A stretch of 64,000 nt of DNA from an uncultured Desulfovibrionaceae bacterium. GTDB lineage: Bacteria > Desulfobacterota > Desulfovibrionia > Desulfovibrionales > Desulfovibrionaceae. Where the stretch lies: contig CALUZB010000003.1 of the NCBI GenBank assembly GCA_944325195.1, positions 1 to 64,000 of the forward strand, given 5' to 3'. Shown here piece after piece: positions 28,601 through 37,703 of this stretch. Position numbers and translations under genes: made by a program. Within the stretch, counting starts at the first letter, position 1. Every line of letters starts with the position of its first letter. Under the pieces are notes generated by a model. That model had not been told where the DNA came from and did not search any database. It saw nothing but the letters and a program-made list of their open reading frames with translations.

Positions 28601-29848
28601 ATGGATCCTATTACCCTTATACTCATTTCCGCGATAGTAGCTGGTTTGCTTGTAGCTTTCTCACTGGGGGCGAATGACGTTGCAAATTCCATGGCCCCAG
28701 CGGTAGGGGCGCGGGCTATAACCATATGGCAGGCCGTGCTGATCGCGGCGGTATTGAATTTTGTAGGAGCAGTGTTTCTCGGCTCGAATGTTACCGATAC
28801 GATTTGTAAAGGTATAATTGACCCCGCCGTTATCCCCACTGTGAACATGCTGGCTGTGGGGATGCTTGCCGCCCTCCTTTCCACTGGTGCCTGGATTTTA
28901 ATTGCTACGCTTACAGAGTTACCGGTATCGTCAACGCATTCTATAGTGGGGAGTTTGCTTGGATTTGGTTTGATTGCTGGGGGCATTGAGGTGGTGCAGT
29001 GGGGGAATATCGGCGGCATAGTACTTTCCTGGATTATTTCCCCATTTTTCGGCGGCCTGATCGCTTTTTTAATCTTTGTGCATATCCGGCGTTATATCCT
29101 GGTAAGAAAAGATATTCTGGGTGCAGCCCTGTTCTGGGCCCCGGTCTGGGGCAGTTTAACCCTTGCTTTAGTGATTTTATCCTTCCTCTATAAAACGCCT
29201 TTTGGAAGAAATTTAGGCATACCCACGCCCTTGGGCTTGTTGCTCACGACAGGCGTGATGATTTTAACCATTATTTTTTACCGTAGACATATCAGAAATA
29301 ATCTTGACACCAATATGCGCCCGAATCGTGCGGTGGAGAATATTTTCCGCAATTTGCAGATTTGCACTGCCTGTTATGTGGCTATTTCCCAAGGCGCTAA
29401 TGACGTTGCCAACGCCATCGGGCCGGTTGCAGCCATCTATGGCATTGCCAAAGGCACCTATGCCAGCTCAGGAAGCAGCGTTGTTCCTTTATGGTTGTTG
29501 GGCATGGGAGGAGTGGGCATTGCCGTCGGCATTGTCTGCTTGGGGCATAAGGTTATGAATACGGTTGGCAAGCGGATTACCAAGCTTACCAATACCCGCG
29601 GTTTTGCAGTTGCTTTCGGGGCTGCTACCACTGTGCTGCTTGCTTCTAACCTGGGTATGCCTGTTTCAACAACCCATGCCGCCGTGGGGGCGGTTGTCGG
29701 GGTTGGAGTTGCCCGCGGTTTTAGTGCTGTGGACTTCAGGGTTTTATATAAAATTGTTTTGTACTGGGTCTTGACATTGCCCATAGCCGCAATAACCTGT
29801 ATAGTCATTTATCAAATTTTGCGTTGGACGATATTTGTAAATATATAA
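28601..29848 (+). CDS. PiT-family inorganic phosphate transporter
   Basis: A 415-residue membrane transporter for phosphate, usually low-affinity and cation-coupled. Both PiT repeat signatures are present: LGANDVANSMAPAVGARAIT near residues 23-45 and QGANDVANAIGPVAAIYGI in the second half, together with PVSSTHSIVGSLLG and PVSTTHAAVGAVVG. It is followed after 25 bp by a PhoU-like partner gene, the usual pit operon. Confidence 0.93.
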   Translation: MDPITLILISAIVAGLLVAFSLGANDVANSMAPAVGARAITIWQAVLIAAVLNFVGAVFLGSNVTDTICKGIIDPAVIPTVNMLAVGMLAALLSTGAWILIATLTELPVSSTHSIVGSLLGFGLIAGGIEVVQWGNIGGIVLSWIISPFFGGLIAFLIFVHIRRYILVRKDILGAALFWAPVWGSLTLALVILSFLYKTPFGRNLGIPTPLGLLLTTGVMILTIIFYRRHIRNNLDTNMRPNRAVENIFRNLQICTACYVAISQGANDVANAIGPVAAIYGIAKGTYASSGSSVVPLWLLGMGGVGIAVGIVCLGHKVMNTVGKRITKLTNTRGFAVAFGAATTVLLASNLGMPVSTTHAAVGAVVGVGVARGFSAVDFRVLYKIVLYWVLTLPIAAITCIVIYQILRWTIFVNI

Positions 29849-29873
29849 CGCTTATCGCATGGTAGGAGGCCCC

Positions 29874-30548
29874 ATGAGTCCGCGTTTTCCTTTTTTCGGC
29901 ATTCTTTCCGTTAATTCGCCAATTGAAGGGCTGCTCGAACATTATGAGTTGATTGCTAAAGGAACTATGTTATTAGAGCGGGCCCTTACATCGTATATAG
30001 AAGAGGGTGTGGGACCGCAATTCACAGAACTGCAGGAAGAGCTTACCCAGGCAGAGGAACATGCTGACGCGATTAAAAGAAATATGCGCAACCATTTGCC
30101 GCGTGGTTTATTCATGGCGGTGGATAAACCTTTCTTCCTCACTTATTTGTCTAAGCAAGACAATATTCTGGATGCCGGGCAGGAGAGCTTGGACTGGCTG
30201 TCCATGCGCGATATGAAAGTTCCGCAGGAATTCAGGAAAGGGCTGATTGACCTGATTTTGGAAATTACAAAAATTGTAACTTTGCTGGAGCCGGCATTGC
30301 GGGCTACAGTTGACCTGATTAATGGGGACGATACGGACCGCGAGAATACAAAAGTTCTCTACCGCAATGTTCGTGAACAACATCGCCATATCACCAGGCG
30401 CTGTCATGTGCTTACCGCCGACATTTATAATACTGATATGGACTTCAAGGATATTTATCAGTTGATTCACTTTGTAGAGCGAATGCAATGGATCAGCCAT
30501 GAAACTGAAAATTGCATCGATCTATTGAGATCCATGATCGCAAAATAA
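29874..30548 (+). CDS. PhoU-like DUF47/TIGR00153 phosphate transport accessory protein
   Basis: A helical protein of about 224 residues in the family that partners PiT transporters. The ATG at 29874 is chosen because GGAGG lies just before it; an in-frame ATG at 29859 lies upstream of that site. Motifs such as EEHADAIKRNMRNHL and the repeated long amphipathic helices fit. The family is thought to control PiT activity; the molecular detail is unknown. Confidence 0.88.
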   Translation: MSPRFPFFGILSVNSPIEGLLEHYELIAKGTMLLERALTSYIEEGVGPQFTELQEELTQAEEHADAIKRNMRNHLPRGLFMAVDKPFFLTYLSKQDNILDAGQESLDWLSMRDMKVPQEFRKGLIDLILEITKIVTLLEPALRATVDLINGDDTDRENTKVLYRNVREQHRHITRRCHVLTADIYNTDMDFKDIYQLIHFVERMQWISHETENCIDLLRSMIAK

Positions 30549-30552
30549 TCTG

Positions 30553-30582
30553 AAGGCCGCTGATGCGGCCTTCCCCCCCCCC
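30553..30582 (+). terminator. Hairpin with C10 tail after the pit operon
   Basis: AAGGCCGC (30553-30560) pairs with GCGGCCTT (30565-30572) over TGAT, but the tail is ten Cs (30573-30582) rather than Ts. It is probably a stem-stabilised 3' end; intrinsic termination is uncertain without a U tract. Confidence 0.5.
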
Positions 30583-31198
30583 GCACAAACTGTCAGTAGT
30601 TGCCTCTCTATTTTTCAGATAACATTTAGTATCAGTTTCCGTTCAGCTGGATAGTTTTATGAAACGGGAGGCACAAGAATACTTTTAAAATCCGCGTTTG
30701 ACGCTTCACTGGTATTGAGTTCTTTCCAGCCGGTCAACAAGCGACTTATGAGCGCACTGGCCAGAACAGTCTGAACCAGTTTGCGGGAAGCTGTTTATTG
30801 GATATATAATTAAATTGACGCTGCTGTTGCACTGCAAAACATGGTTTGTTTTATTTTCAGGTACGGCGGGAGCAGAGTGTATGGTTCAGACCGGACGTCG
30901 GTGGTAAGCCGAGTAAGGAGTAGATAAGCAACGGCTCTCGCCGTCACCATAAGTATTTCAACTTTAAAGTTACCTATATCAGGGGCTCTCCGCAGCTTTC
31001 CCCCTTGCTCTGTATGGCTCTCTGACTTATAATCTTATGCACCGGAGTATTTTGAGGTTAAAACTCTCATATCGGAAAAGTGCTCTGGAGATGCGAAAGA
31101 GGGCAAGTATCTCCTTGGCGGATTTCCGGAAGGCGACTTTATCCCCGTGAATGCTGTGGTAGCGGTAATCTTAAGCACAATATGGTTAAGGAGCAGCA
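30583..31198. other. Gene-free region
   Basis: 616 bp with no gene or RNA that I recognise. The promoter of the 31199 gene and the response regulator probably lies in its last part. Confidence 0.4.
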
Positions 31199-31444
31199 AT
31201 GAAATATCTTATTTGTGAAGATTTTGGGGGGCAACAAGTAGCGTTTCTTTTCCCGGATCGGGTTGATCATGCAGATATGCGCGAACAACTACCCTATGCG
31301 AGAATTACTGCCGCCGGTTATATCGAATTGGAAAACAATTCTTTCCGTTGTTTTGGCGGCAGCAAGGAGTTGGACTCCCATGCGCGCCCGGCTGAAGATG
31401 TGGAGATTATCTCGAGGCAGTTTAATGCCCCCTCCCATTTATAG
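31199..31444 (+). CDS. Small conserved-looking hypothetical protein
   Basis: 81 residues, not recognised. It is supported by a good AAGGAG site 6 nt before the ATG and by its place 20 bp upstream of the response regulator, with which it is probably cotranscribed. It begins MKYLICEDFGG, is soluble, and has two cysteines (residues 6 and 52). Confidence 0.6.
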   Translation: MKYLICEDFGGQQVAFLFPDRVDHADMREQLPYARITAAGYIELENNSFRCFGGSKELDSHARPAEDVEIISRQFNAPSHL

Positions 31445-31464
31445 ATTGATTATCCGAGCCTGAT

Positions 31465-32892
31465 ATGGTTGAAACAGCCAAAGCCCGTATATTGATCATT
31501 GATGATGAGGACGGGATAAGACTTTCTCTGAAAGGCATTCTGGAAGAAGATGAAGGCCATATTGTGCTTGAAGCCGAAACAGCGGAAGAGGGATTGGAAA
31601 TAATCGCCAGAGAATTGCCGGATCTGGTGTTTCTGGATATTTGGCTTCCGGGCATGGACGGCATGGATGCGCTTTCAAAAATCAAGGAACGCTATCCCCA
31701 ATTGCCGGTAATTATGATTTCCGGGCATGGGAATATAGAAATTGCCGTAGCCGCTATTCGGGAAGGGGCGCATGACTTTATTGAAAAACCGTTGTCATTG
31801 GAAAAGATCATTCTGGCTGTAAACCGAACCCTTGAATTTGTGTTGTTGCGACGAGAAAACGCAACCTTACGCGCTATTCAGGGGGATGCCCCGGTGGAGT
31901 TAGATGGGAATTCCCCGTCTATAATGGAAGTGAAAGGCCAGATTGAGCGGGTGGCTCCTACCGAGGCTTGGGTATTGATTACCGGCGATAACGGAACAGG
32001 CAAAGAAATAGCGGCGCGTTCAATCTATGCCCAGAGCAACCGGAATAAAGAGCTGTTTGTGGCTGTAAACTGTGCGGCTATCCCGGAAGAACTGATTGAA
32101 AGCGAGTTGTTCGGGCATGAAAAAGGCGCTTTTACCGGCGCGGACACAGCCAGATCGGGAAAATTTGAGCTGGCCAACCAAGGCACGCTTTTTTTGGATG
32201 AAATAGGCGACATGAGCCTTAAAACCCAGGCCAAAATCCTGCGTATTCTCCAGGAACGGGAGTTTGAACGAGTAGGTGGTTCTCAGACCATTCGGGTGGA
32301 TGTGCGTGTAATCGCCGCTACCAATAAAAATATGGAAGAGGAGATTGCCGCCGGGCGGTTCAGGGAAGACCTCTATTACCGCTTGAACGTATTTCCTTTG
32401 CGTTTGCCGCCGCTGAAAAAACGTGGGCAGGATATTTTGCTTCTGGCTGGTTTGTTTGAAAATAACCTGGTAACCAAGCACGGCTTTAAGCCGTTAATAC
32501 TTTCTGAGGGTGCGCGGCAAGCTATGCTTGCTTATGAGTGGCCGGGCAATGTGAGAGAGTTGCGTAATTTTATTGAACGAATGTTGATTCTTCACAGTGG
32601 GAAAGAGTTGAGGCTGGAGCATCTGCCGCAGGAAATGAGAAACGGGGCCAATCCAGTTTTGTCAAGTGCTTTGCCGTTTTCCGGGAAAAGTGAAGCTACC
32701 TGCAACACAATGTGCAGTGAGCTTAGTTCTGCTTTATCAATTAATGACTTAAGAGCCGCCCGTCAGGAATTTGAGAGCGTCTATTTAAGGATGAAGCTTT
32801 CCGAATGTAACGGCAATATCTCTCGCTTAGCGGAACTTATCGGAATAGAGCGCAGCCACCTGTCGCGTAAACTGAAAGCGTTGGGTGTATAG
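31465..32892 (+). CDS. Sigma-54-dependent response regulator (NtrC/NtrX type)
   Basis: 475 residues in three domains. The receiver domain (about 8-125) holds the phosphoacceptor Asp in VFLDIWLPGMDG. The AAA+ domain (about 145-375) has Walker A GDNGTGKE, the sigma-54 contact loop GAFTGAD and Walker B LFLDEIGD. A Fis-type helix-turn-helix ends the protein (NISRLAELIGIERSHLSRKLKAL). It activates RNA polymerase-sigma-54 promoters when phosphorylated. No histidine kinase gene is adjacent. Target genes are unknown. The downstream larE begins 20 bp later. Confidence 0.93.
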   Translation: MVETAKARILIIDDEDGIRLSLKGILEEDEGHIVLEAETAEEGLEIIARELPDLVFLDIWLPGMDGMDALSKIKERYPQLPVIMISGHGNIEIAVAAIREGAHDFIEKPLSLEKIILAVNRTLEFVLLRRENATLRAIQGDAPVELDGNSPSIMEVKGQIERVAPTEAWVLITGDNGTGKEIAARSIYAQSNRNKELFVAVNCAAIPEELIESELFGHEKGAFTGADTARSGKFELANQGTLFLDEIGDMSLKTQAKILRILQEREFERVGGSQTIRVDVRVIAATNKNMEEEIAAGRFREDLYYRLNVFPLRLPPLKKRGQDILLLAGLFENNLVTKHGFKPLILSEGARQAMLAYEWPGNVRELRNFIERMLILHSGKELRLEHLPQEMRNGANPVLSSALPFSGKSEATCNTMCSELSSALSINDLRAARQEFESVYLRMKLSECNGNISRLAELIGIERSHLSRKLKALGV

Positions 32893-32912
32893 CCTGAGAC
32901 AGAACCATACCG

Positions 32913-33746
32913 ATGCCTGCTATTCAAAAAAAATACAACGACTTATTGGAATTGTTGAAAGCATACAGTCCTTTTTATCTGGCCTTTTCCGGTGGTTTGG
33001 ACAGTAGATTTCTGGCTCATACCGCAAGACGCGCGGGTGTTTCGTTTACCGCCGTTCATATTATGGGGCCGCATGTGCCGCACCGTGACACCGATGCTGC
33101 TTTGGCTTGGCTTGAGCGGAATAAACTGGCTTATAATACGATACATTTTGATCCGCTGAATCTGGAAGAAGTCGTCAAGGGCAGTAAAGACCGCTGCTAT
33201 CAGTGTAAACGGGAGATGTTCAAGCTTATTCAGGCGAAAGCCGGTAAACAGAAGGTGTTGGAAGGAAGCAATGCTTCAGATAAATTGAAGTTCCGACCCG
33301 GCAGCAGAGCTTTGCAGGAGTTAGGCATATTTTCTCCATTGGGCAGTGTAGGCCTGGCTAAACAGGAAATTCGTCATCTGGCCGGGCGTACCGGGCTGGA
33401 TTATCCGGCACAACCGTCTCGTCCTTGTCTGTTAACCCGAATTGACTATGGCCTGATGCCTGAGGAGGGAATTTTAAAACGACTTGAAGCTGCGGAAGCA
33501 GCTATTGCCGAATTAGGGTTTGAAAATTTCAGAATGCGTATCTTCAGAGATAAATCTTCAGTTTTGCAAATCCATTGGGATGAGATCAAAAAAATGGAAG
33601 CTTCACGCCTGCAACTTGGTCAATTGCTGGACATGTATGGTTTTACTGATGCGAAAATCCATGCCGAGTTTGAAATTTCCGGCTTTTTCGATAATGAAAG
33701 GGGCAATGAAGTTAATGATCTGGAAATATTAAAAAACCTTTTTTAA
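32913..33746 (+). CDS. larE: LarE-like ATP-dependent sacrificial sulfur transferase
   Basis: A 277-residue PP-loop ATPase. The ATP motif FSGGLDSR (about residues 25-32), the conserved RCYQCKREMF and the cysteine-bearing segment PSRPCLLTRIDYG fit LarE, which donates sulfur to build the nickel-pincer nucleotide cofactor of lactate racemase and related LarA-type enzymes. No larA, larB or larC lies in the window. It is immediately downstream of the sigma-54 regulator and followed by a strong terminator. A different PP-loop sulfur transfer role is possible. Confidence 0.85.
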   Translation: MPAIQKKYNDLLELLKAYSPFYLAFSGGLDSRFLAHTARRAGVSFTAVHIMGPHVPHRDTDAALAWLERNKLAYNTIHFDPLNLEEVVKGSKDRCYQCKREMFKLIQAKAGKQKVLEGSNASDKLKFRPGSRALQELGIFSPLGSVGLAKQEIRHLAGRTGLDYPAQPSRPCLLTRIDYGLMPEEGILKRLEAAEAAIAELGFENFRMRIFRDKSSVLQIHWDEIKKMEASRLQLGQLLDMYGFTDAKIHAEFEISGFFDNERGNEVNDLEILKNLF

Positions 33747-33853
33747 AGCAGTACACCTTAATGGTCAGTTACTGTGCTTATGGGAGCAGATTTCAGCAGA
33801 TTAAAGGCAGCGTATATACTATGTGTATTTCAATTAATCTGCTCAGGGCAGTT

Positions 33854-33894
33854 ATCAAAGTCCCGCTGCTGTCAGATGACAGCGGGACTTTGAT
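33854..33894. terminator. Bidirectional terminator after larE
   Basis: ATCAAAGTCCCGCTG (33854-33868) is exactly complementary to 33880-33894 across an 11-nt loop. It lies between convergent larE and the 33945-34367 gene. Confidence 0.8.
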
Positions 33895-33944
33895 TAGGTG
33901 TTTCAGAAAGACTGACCACTGTGCCGGTATTGGAGGCCGGAAAG

Positions 33945-34367
33945 TTAAATCCAGAAATCTTCCTTAAGCACTACATGGCGATAATAGTCACCAGGAGCTG
34001 CCAGGCCGGCATAAACCATTAGCCCGACTACTCCGACGAAATATATCAAACTGCCAAGCGTGAGGCTTATGAGCGAGACAATGCTGACAATAATTCCAAT
34101 TGCCACACAAGCGCCCAAAAACACCAGAGCCTTTTTCCACATGCCTTTAATCAGGTAATAGATCCAGTTGAACAAAAAAGCCAATACGGTGAACCTGGTG
34201 AAGAACAGTAACGGCTGGGCGGTTTTTACAATTCCTAAACTGAAGCCCTGGATGCCCGCGTTATGAATTTCCGTCAGTTTCCTGATCCAGGTAGAGTTGA
34301 CCCCTCTTGCCTGTAACTCTTCATGACTAAGAGCATTGGAATTGGATTGATAGAAATTCTGAGACAT
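33945..34367 (-). CDS. Small membrane protein (DUF2628-like)
   Basis: 140 residues with a soluble N-terminal third and two to three hydrophobic segments (about 60-80, 83-108, 110-128). The pattern FNWIYYLIKGMWKKALVFLG recalls DUF2628-type proteins of unknown function. The start has a clear AGGAG site. It converges on larE and follows the MFS gene on the same strand after ~120 bp. Confidence 0.65.
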   Translation of the reverse strand: MSQNFYQSNSNALSHEELQARGVNSTWIRKLTEIHNAGIQGFSLGIVKTAQPLLFFTRFTVLAFLFNWIYYLIKGMWKKALVFLGACVAIGIIVSIVSLISLTLGSLIYFVGVVGLMVYAGLAAPGDYYRHVVLKEDFWI

Positions 34368-34489
34368 TAAAACTCCTGCTTTACCTTGTGAAGGTTGGTT
34401 TAATGGGGACTAAGTCCCTGATATTATAGTAATTTATGTCTCTTATTTTTAAATTATGGTTTAGTCAAGCTTACGGAGTATAATTTTAA

Positions 34490-35680
34490 TCAGCTTTGCG
34501 GAAGTTGAGGATTGCGGATCAACAGCGCTATGACGACACTTAACCCCGCTACTGCCGCCGCACAGAGTATAGCGGTCTGATAATTAAAATTATACGCCAC
34601 CTGCGAACCGATATATGGCCCTAGAAGGGCGGCGACCATGCTTGCCAATGCGATAAACCCATAGTTGGTAGTAAAGTTTCTGGGGCCGAAAAAGGCGCTG
34701 ACCAGCGTGGCCAACTGCGGGATACTGCCCCCATATGACAAACCGGTGATTATTACCCCAACCAGCAGAGCGATGTACTTTATGTTGGCCGGGGAAAAGG
34801 CTAAAATCAACAGGCCGCAGATAAGAGTTAAGGAACTGAGCACTAACGTGGGTTTGCGCCCGAGTTTATCTGAAAGAAAACCAAACAGAAAACGCCCGGC
34901 GGCATTGGCCAGGGCCAGTACCCCAAGCATAAAAGCACTTGTTTCGGGGGTAAAACCCAAACTGGAGGCATATGGAGCCACATGGGCGATAATCATCAAA
35001 CCGCCGGTGTGAATAAACAGAAGCCAGCCGGTGAGGTACCAGGCGGAGGGTATTTTCAGCATCTGCTTAAGTCCTACTCCCCATACAGCTTTTTCACCTG
35101 TGCTTTGGACAGAAGTTTCCGCCTTAGGGAAACGAATCAGCAAAGCCAGGGGACAAATCACCACCCAATAGGCTATTCCAAGATATCGGAAAGTTCCTTC
35201 CCAACCAAACCGATCTATTAAATACGGCGCTGTTTTTGCTCCAAGAAAAAAAGTGCCCAAGGCGAGCCCTGCTGTTAAAATTCCGCTTGCAAAGCCTCGT
35301 TTATCGGCAAACCAACGTAGAATTACCGATGTAAGCACCACATTTGCCAGACCTATTCCAAACCCGGCGATTACCCCATAGCTGACGTACAGCCAAACCA
35401 GACTGTTGGTGTATGAGGCGGCAAAAAAGCCGATACCCCCCAAAAATCCCCCGGACAGTACCGTAAGAGATGGTCCCACTTTTTTAATTACCTGTCCACT
35501 GCTGAGCATCCCCAAGCAAAAGAAAGCCATAAGCAGGCTGAAGGTCATTTGAGTTTCCGGGCGCCGCCAACCAAAGCTTTGTTCCAGGGGGAGTACAAAC
35601 ACCGACCATGCATAGAGGACTCCTAAGAAACAAGCAATTACAAACCCGAAAAATAGCATCAGATATCTGTTCTTGATCAT
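34490..35680 (-). CDS. OFA-type major facilitator transporter
   Basis: About 396 residues and 12 predicted helices. The opening helix (FFGFVIACFLGVLYAWSVFVLPLEQSFGW) is characteristic of the oxalate:formate antiporter family of the MFS, which carries organic acids such as oxalate, formate or pyruvate. The MFS loop motif appears as GFLSDKLGRKP. I prefer the ATG at 35680 with AAGGA upstream; an in-frame TTG lies at 35731. The substrate is unknown. Confidence 0.87.
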   Translation of the reverse strand: MIKNRYLMLFFGFVIACFLGVLYAWSVFVLPLEQSFGWRRPETQMTFSLLMAFFCLGMLSSGQVIKKVGPSLTVLSGGFLGGIGFFAASYTNSLVWLYVSYGVIAGFGIGLANVVLTSVILRWFADKRGFASGILTAGLALGTFFLGAKTAPYLIDRFGWEGTFRYLGIAYWVVICPLALLIRFPKAETSVQSTGEKAVWGVGLKQMLKIPSAWYLTGWLLFIHTGGLMIIAHVAPYASSLGFTPETSAFMLGVLALANAAGRFLFGFLSDKLGRKPTLVLSSLTLICGLLILAFSPANIKYIALLVGVIITGLSYGGSIPQLATLVSAFFGPRNFTTNYGFIALASMVAALLGPYIGSQVAYNFNYQTAILCAAAVAGLSVVIALLIRNPQLPQS

Positions 35681-36310
35681 TGCAAGCTTATCCTTTATCC
35701 GTTCATTATTTATTGCGTAAGCGTTCTGCAAGGGTAGATCGCTTTGCCTGTGCGCGGCTTAATGCTTTTGCAAACCAGCTATGGCCTACAGGAATATTCA
35801 GTCGTTGTAAACCTATTTTTAAATATTGGTCTATATAAATTTGTTGTATATTTCCCAAATCAAAAAGTATATATTCAAATAACTTAAAAATACCCTTAAA
35901 ATTCTGTATATGTGAAGACTGGATAGTGCGTTGATGAACGATGTTTTCGTCGGAATGTGTTTTTTTTCCCTGAACGGCCATCGCATGGCAGAAGTACTGG
36001 AAGTCAGCCCATAATAAAATATGAAGCAGCCGTCTGAAACCCAGGTGGTACAGGTGCAAAGCCGCCGTGAATGAGCCGGACCACGTTTTTTGGTGAAATC
36101 ATCTTGAAAAGATGATGATACGTTTTAAAACGCATGCGGGGCATCCTCAAAATCTGTCAGGTTTTTGCTTTTCTATGATGTTCAAGTCCTGAAAAATCCG
36201 TGATACGCTTTATGAACCGGATTGCAGGCATATAGCGCAATACCCGCCATCTAGATGGTGGATAAGTCATGCTGTGCGGTTCGACATTTCATTGTTCAGG
36301 AGTAAATAGT
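35681..36310. other. Region between MFS gene and recombinase, with palindromes
   Basis: A minus-strand frame at 35706-36059 starts with TTG, has no ribosome binding site and no recognised motif, so it is not called as a gene; a decayed gene is possible. Upstream of the recombinase lie three palindromes: ATCATCTT-N3-AAGATGAT (36098-36116), CGTTTTAAAACG (36121-36132) and CCATCTAGATGG (36247-36258). These may be control sites of the recombinase gene. Confidence 0.4.
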
Positions 36311-37375
36311 ATGGACCGGCGTTTGTCATCTTCTTCCACATTTTCCGGCTTCTCTTTGTCAAAGTCCGGGAAAAGGCGTGGTGGGCAGGGAGCGGACAGT
36401 CCCGCAACCTTTGATCGTTTTGTTTCAGAAGTCTATCTGCCCCACGCCAGGCAACATAAAAGAAGTTGGGCCGTGGATGAACGCATAGCCCGGCAACATT
36501 TGTCAGCGGCTTTTGGCGACAGGTATTTTGCCGGGATTTCCCGCAGCGATGTGGAATACTGGTTGCAGGGGCTGTCGGAAAAAGGTCTGGCCCCGGCCAC
36601 TTGCAACCGTATTTTGGCGGTACTCAAGAAGATTTGTTCTTTGGCGCAGGTGTATGGCATTTTTCCATCGGGACAGTCGCCCTGTTCCGGAATATCGTCT
36701 TTCAAAATCCTTGTATTCCGCGAACGCTGTCTCACAGATGAACAGGCCAGGCGGCTTATGCGTGAACTTGAGCGGTCTCCGCGCCGGGAAGCCAGAGCCG
36801 TACAGCTGCTTATGCTTACCGGCGCCAGAAAAAGCGAAATATTGAAAGCGCGCTGGGAATGCGTGAACTTTGAACAACAGTTGTTGGCCGTGCCCCTGTC
36901 CAAGTCCGGCAGGCCGCGTCATCTTCCGTTATCGGACGCGGCTGTGGCGGTAATCCGCTCTCTTCCGCGGGAAGACGCCTGCCCCTGGCTCTTTCCCGGA
37001 CGTGCGCCGGGTAAGCCTCTTTCGGACCTCTATCTTTTTTGGGACAAACTGCGACGTAAACTGGGCTTGAGTGAGGTACGTTTGCATGATCTGCGGCATA
37101 CCTTTGCCAGCCTTCTGGTCAATGCCGGACATTCTCTCTATGAGGTGCAGAAACTGCTGGGGCACAACGACCCGCGCACCACAATGCGCTATGCACACTT
37201 GGGGCAAGCTTCGTTGCTTGCGGCAACGCAAACGGTGAGCACCCGCCTTGGCGTAAGCTGCGGTAGGCTGCACCCTAAGTCTTCAGCTGGCATCAATTAC
37301 TGTGGCAGGCGTCCCAGTTCGTCCTGTGCCTGGAAACGGGTTGGATGCAAAAGACGAAGAAAGGCAAAAATCTGA
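36311..37375 (+). CDS. Tyrosine recombinase/integrase next to an inverted-repeat segment
   Basis: 354 residues from the ATG at 36311, chosen for its AGGAG site 8 nt upstream. A basic N terminus precedes a SAM-like core-binding domain (about residues 34-120) and a catalytic domain with the full set Arg173 (TGARKSE), Lys198, His259 and Arg262 (LHDLRH), His285 (LLGHND) and nucleophile Tyr294 (MRYAHL). Such enzymes cut and rejoin DNA at specific sites. Only 60 bp after its stop begins a perfect inverted-repeat pair bounding a promoter-like segment, so it is probably an invertase for that segment and not a phage integrase; no other phage genes are present. The C-terminal ~50 residues are basic and unusual. 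Confidence 0.9.
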   Translation: MDRRLSSSSTFSGFSLSKSGKRRGGQGADSPATFDRFVSEVYLPHARQHKRSWAVDERIARQHLSAAFGDRYFAGISRSDVEYWLQGLSEKGLAPATCNRILAVLKKICSLAQVYGIFPSGQSPCSGISSFKILVFRERCLTDEQARRLMRELERSPRREARAVQLLMLTGARKSEILKARWECVNFEQQLLAVPLSKSGRPRHLPLSDAAVAVIRSLPREDACPWLFPGRAPGKPLSDLYLFWDKLRRKLGLSEVRLHDLRHTFASLLVNAGHSLYEVQKLLGHNDPRTTMRYAHLGQASLLAATQTVSTRLGVSCGRLHPKSSAGINYCGRRPSSSCAWKRVGCKRRRKAKI

Positions 37376-37466
37376 ATGGGCATCTCTGGCCAGATGCGGA
37401 CTCGGGCGGCTTTCGCTGCTCATAAACCAAAACTCATTGACAGGCGTACTGTTGATGAGTTCTATA

Positions 37467-37496
37467 ATAATGCCATATTAAGCCACTTTCAGTCAA
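37467..37496 (-). promoter_or_regulatory. Sigma-70-like promoter pointing away from the lipoprotein gene
   Basis: On the minus strand TTGACT (37491-37496) and CATTAT (37467-37472) are 18 bp apart, 5/6 and 4/6 matches to consensus. In this orientation it reads toward the recombinase 3' end. If the segment flips about its centre, the -35 would be at 37555-37560 and the -10 at 37579-37584 on the plus strand, aimed at the lipoprotein gene. Confidence 0.5.
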
Positions 37497-37539
37497 CATC
37501 AAACTGTTGAAAATAGGGATATTATCTGCTTTAGCAAGA

Positions 37540-37568
37540 TTGTCTGCAACTATACATAGTTGTATGTA
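37540..37568 (+). promoter_or_regulatory. Weaker plus-strand promoter candidate with palindromic spacer
   Basis: TTGTCT (37540-37545) and TATGTA (37563-37568) are 17 bp apart and point to the lipoprotein gene. Their spacer contains the palindrome CAACTAT-AC-ATAGTTG (37547-37562), a possible binding site. The match to consensus is poor, so basal expression at most is expected. Confidence 0.3.
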
Positions 37569-37703
37569 CTCCATTCTCTTTTTGCCCGCCAATCATCAAC
37601 AGTACGCCTGTCAATGACAGTAAACCTAAGCTATCGCCGTATTCAGAGCTACGTACATTGTATCACGTGCATAACTCGGTGATGAACAATTGAGGAGGAC
37701 AAT

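Larger units (their letters stand above)
37435..37616. repeat. Inverted-repeat-bounded segment, candidate invertible promoter
   Basis: The 24 bp at 37435-37458 are the exact reverse complement of 37593-37616 (outer end CATTGACAGG, inner end CTGTTGATGA). The 134 bp between are AT-rich and non-coding. Partial copies of the inner end occur inside: TCAACA (37493-37498) and ACTGTTGA (37503-37510). The segment lies between a tyrosine recombinase and a surface lipoprotein gene whose start is 88 bp further on. No target-site duplication is seen outside the repeats, which argues against a MITE. This is the layout of known phase-variable promoter switches. Confidence 0.75.

Noticed and set aside
35706-36059. 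117-residue minus-strand open frame upstream of the recombinase
   Set aside because: TTG start, no ribosome binding site, no family recognised; kept only as a possible gene remnant.
37435-37616. MITE or insertion-sequence remnant as an explanation of the inverted repeats
   Set aside because: No target-site duplication flanks the repeats, and the adjacent recombinase and downstream gene favour a switch. Not fully excluded.
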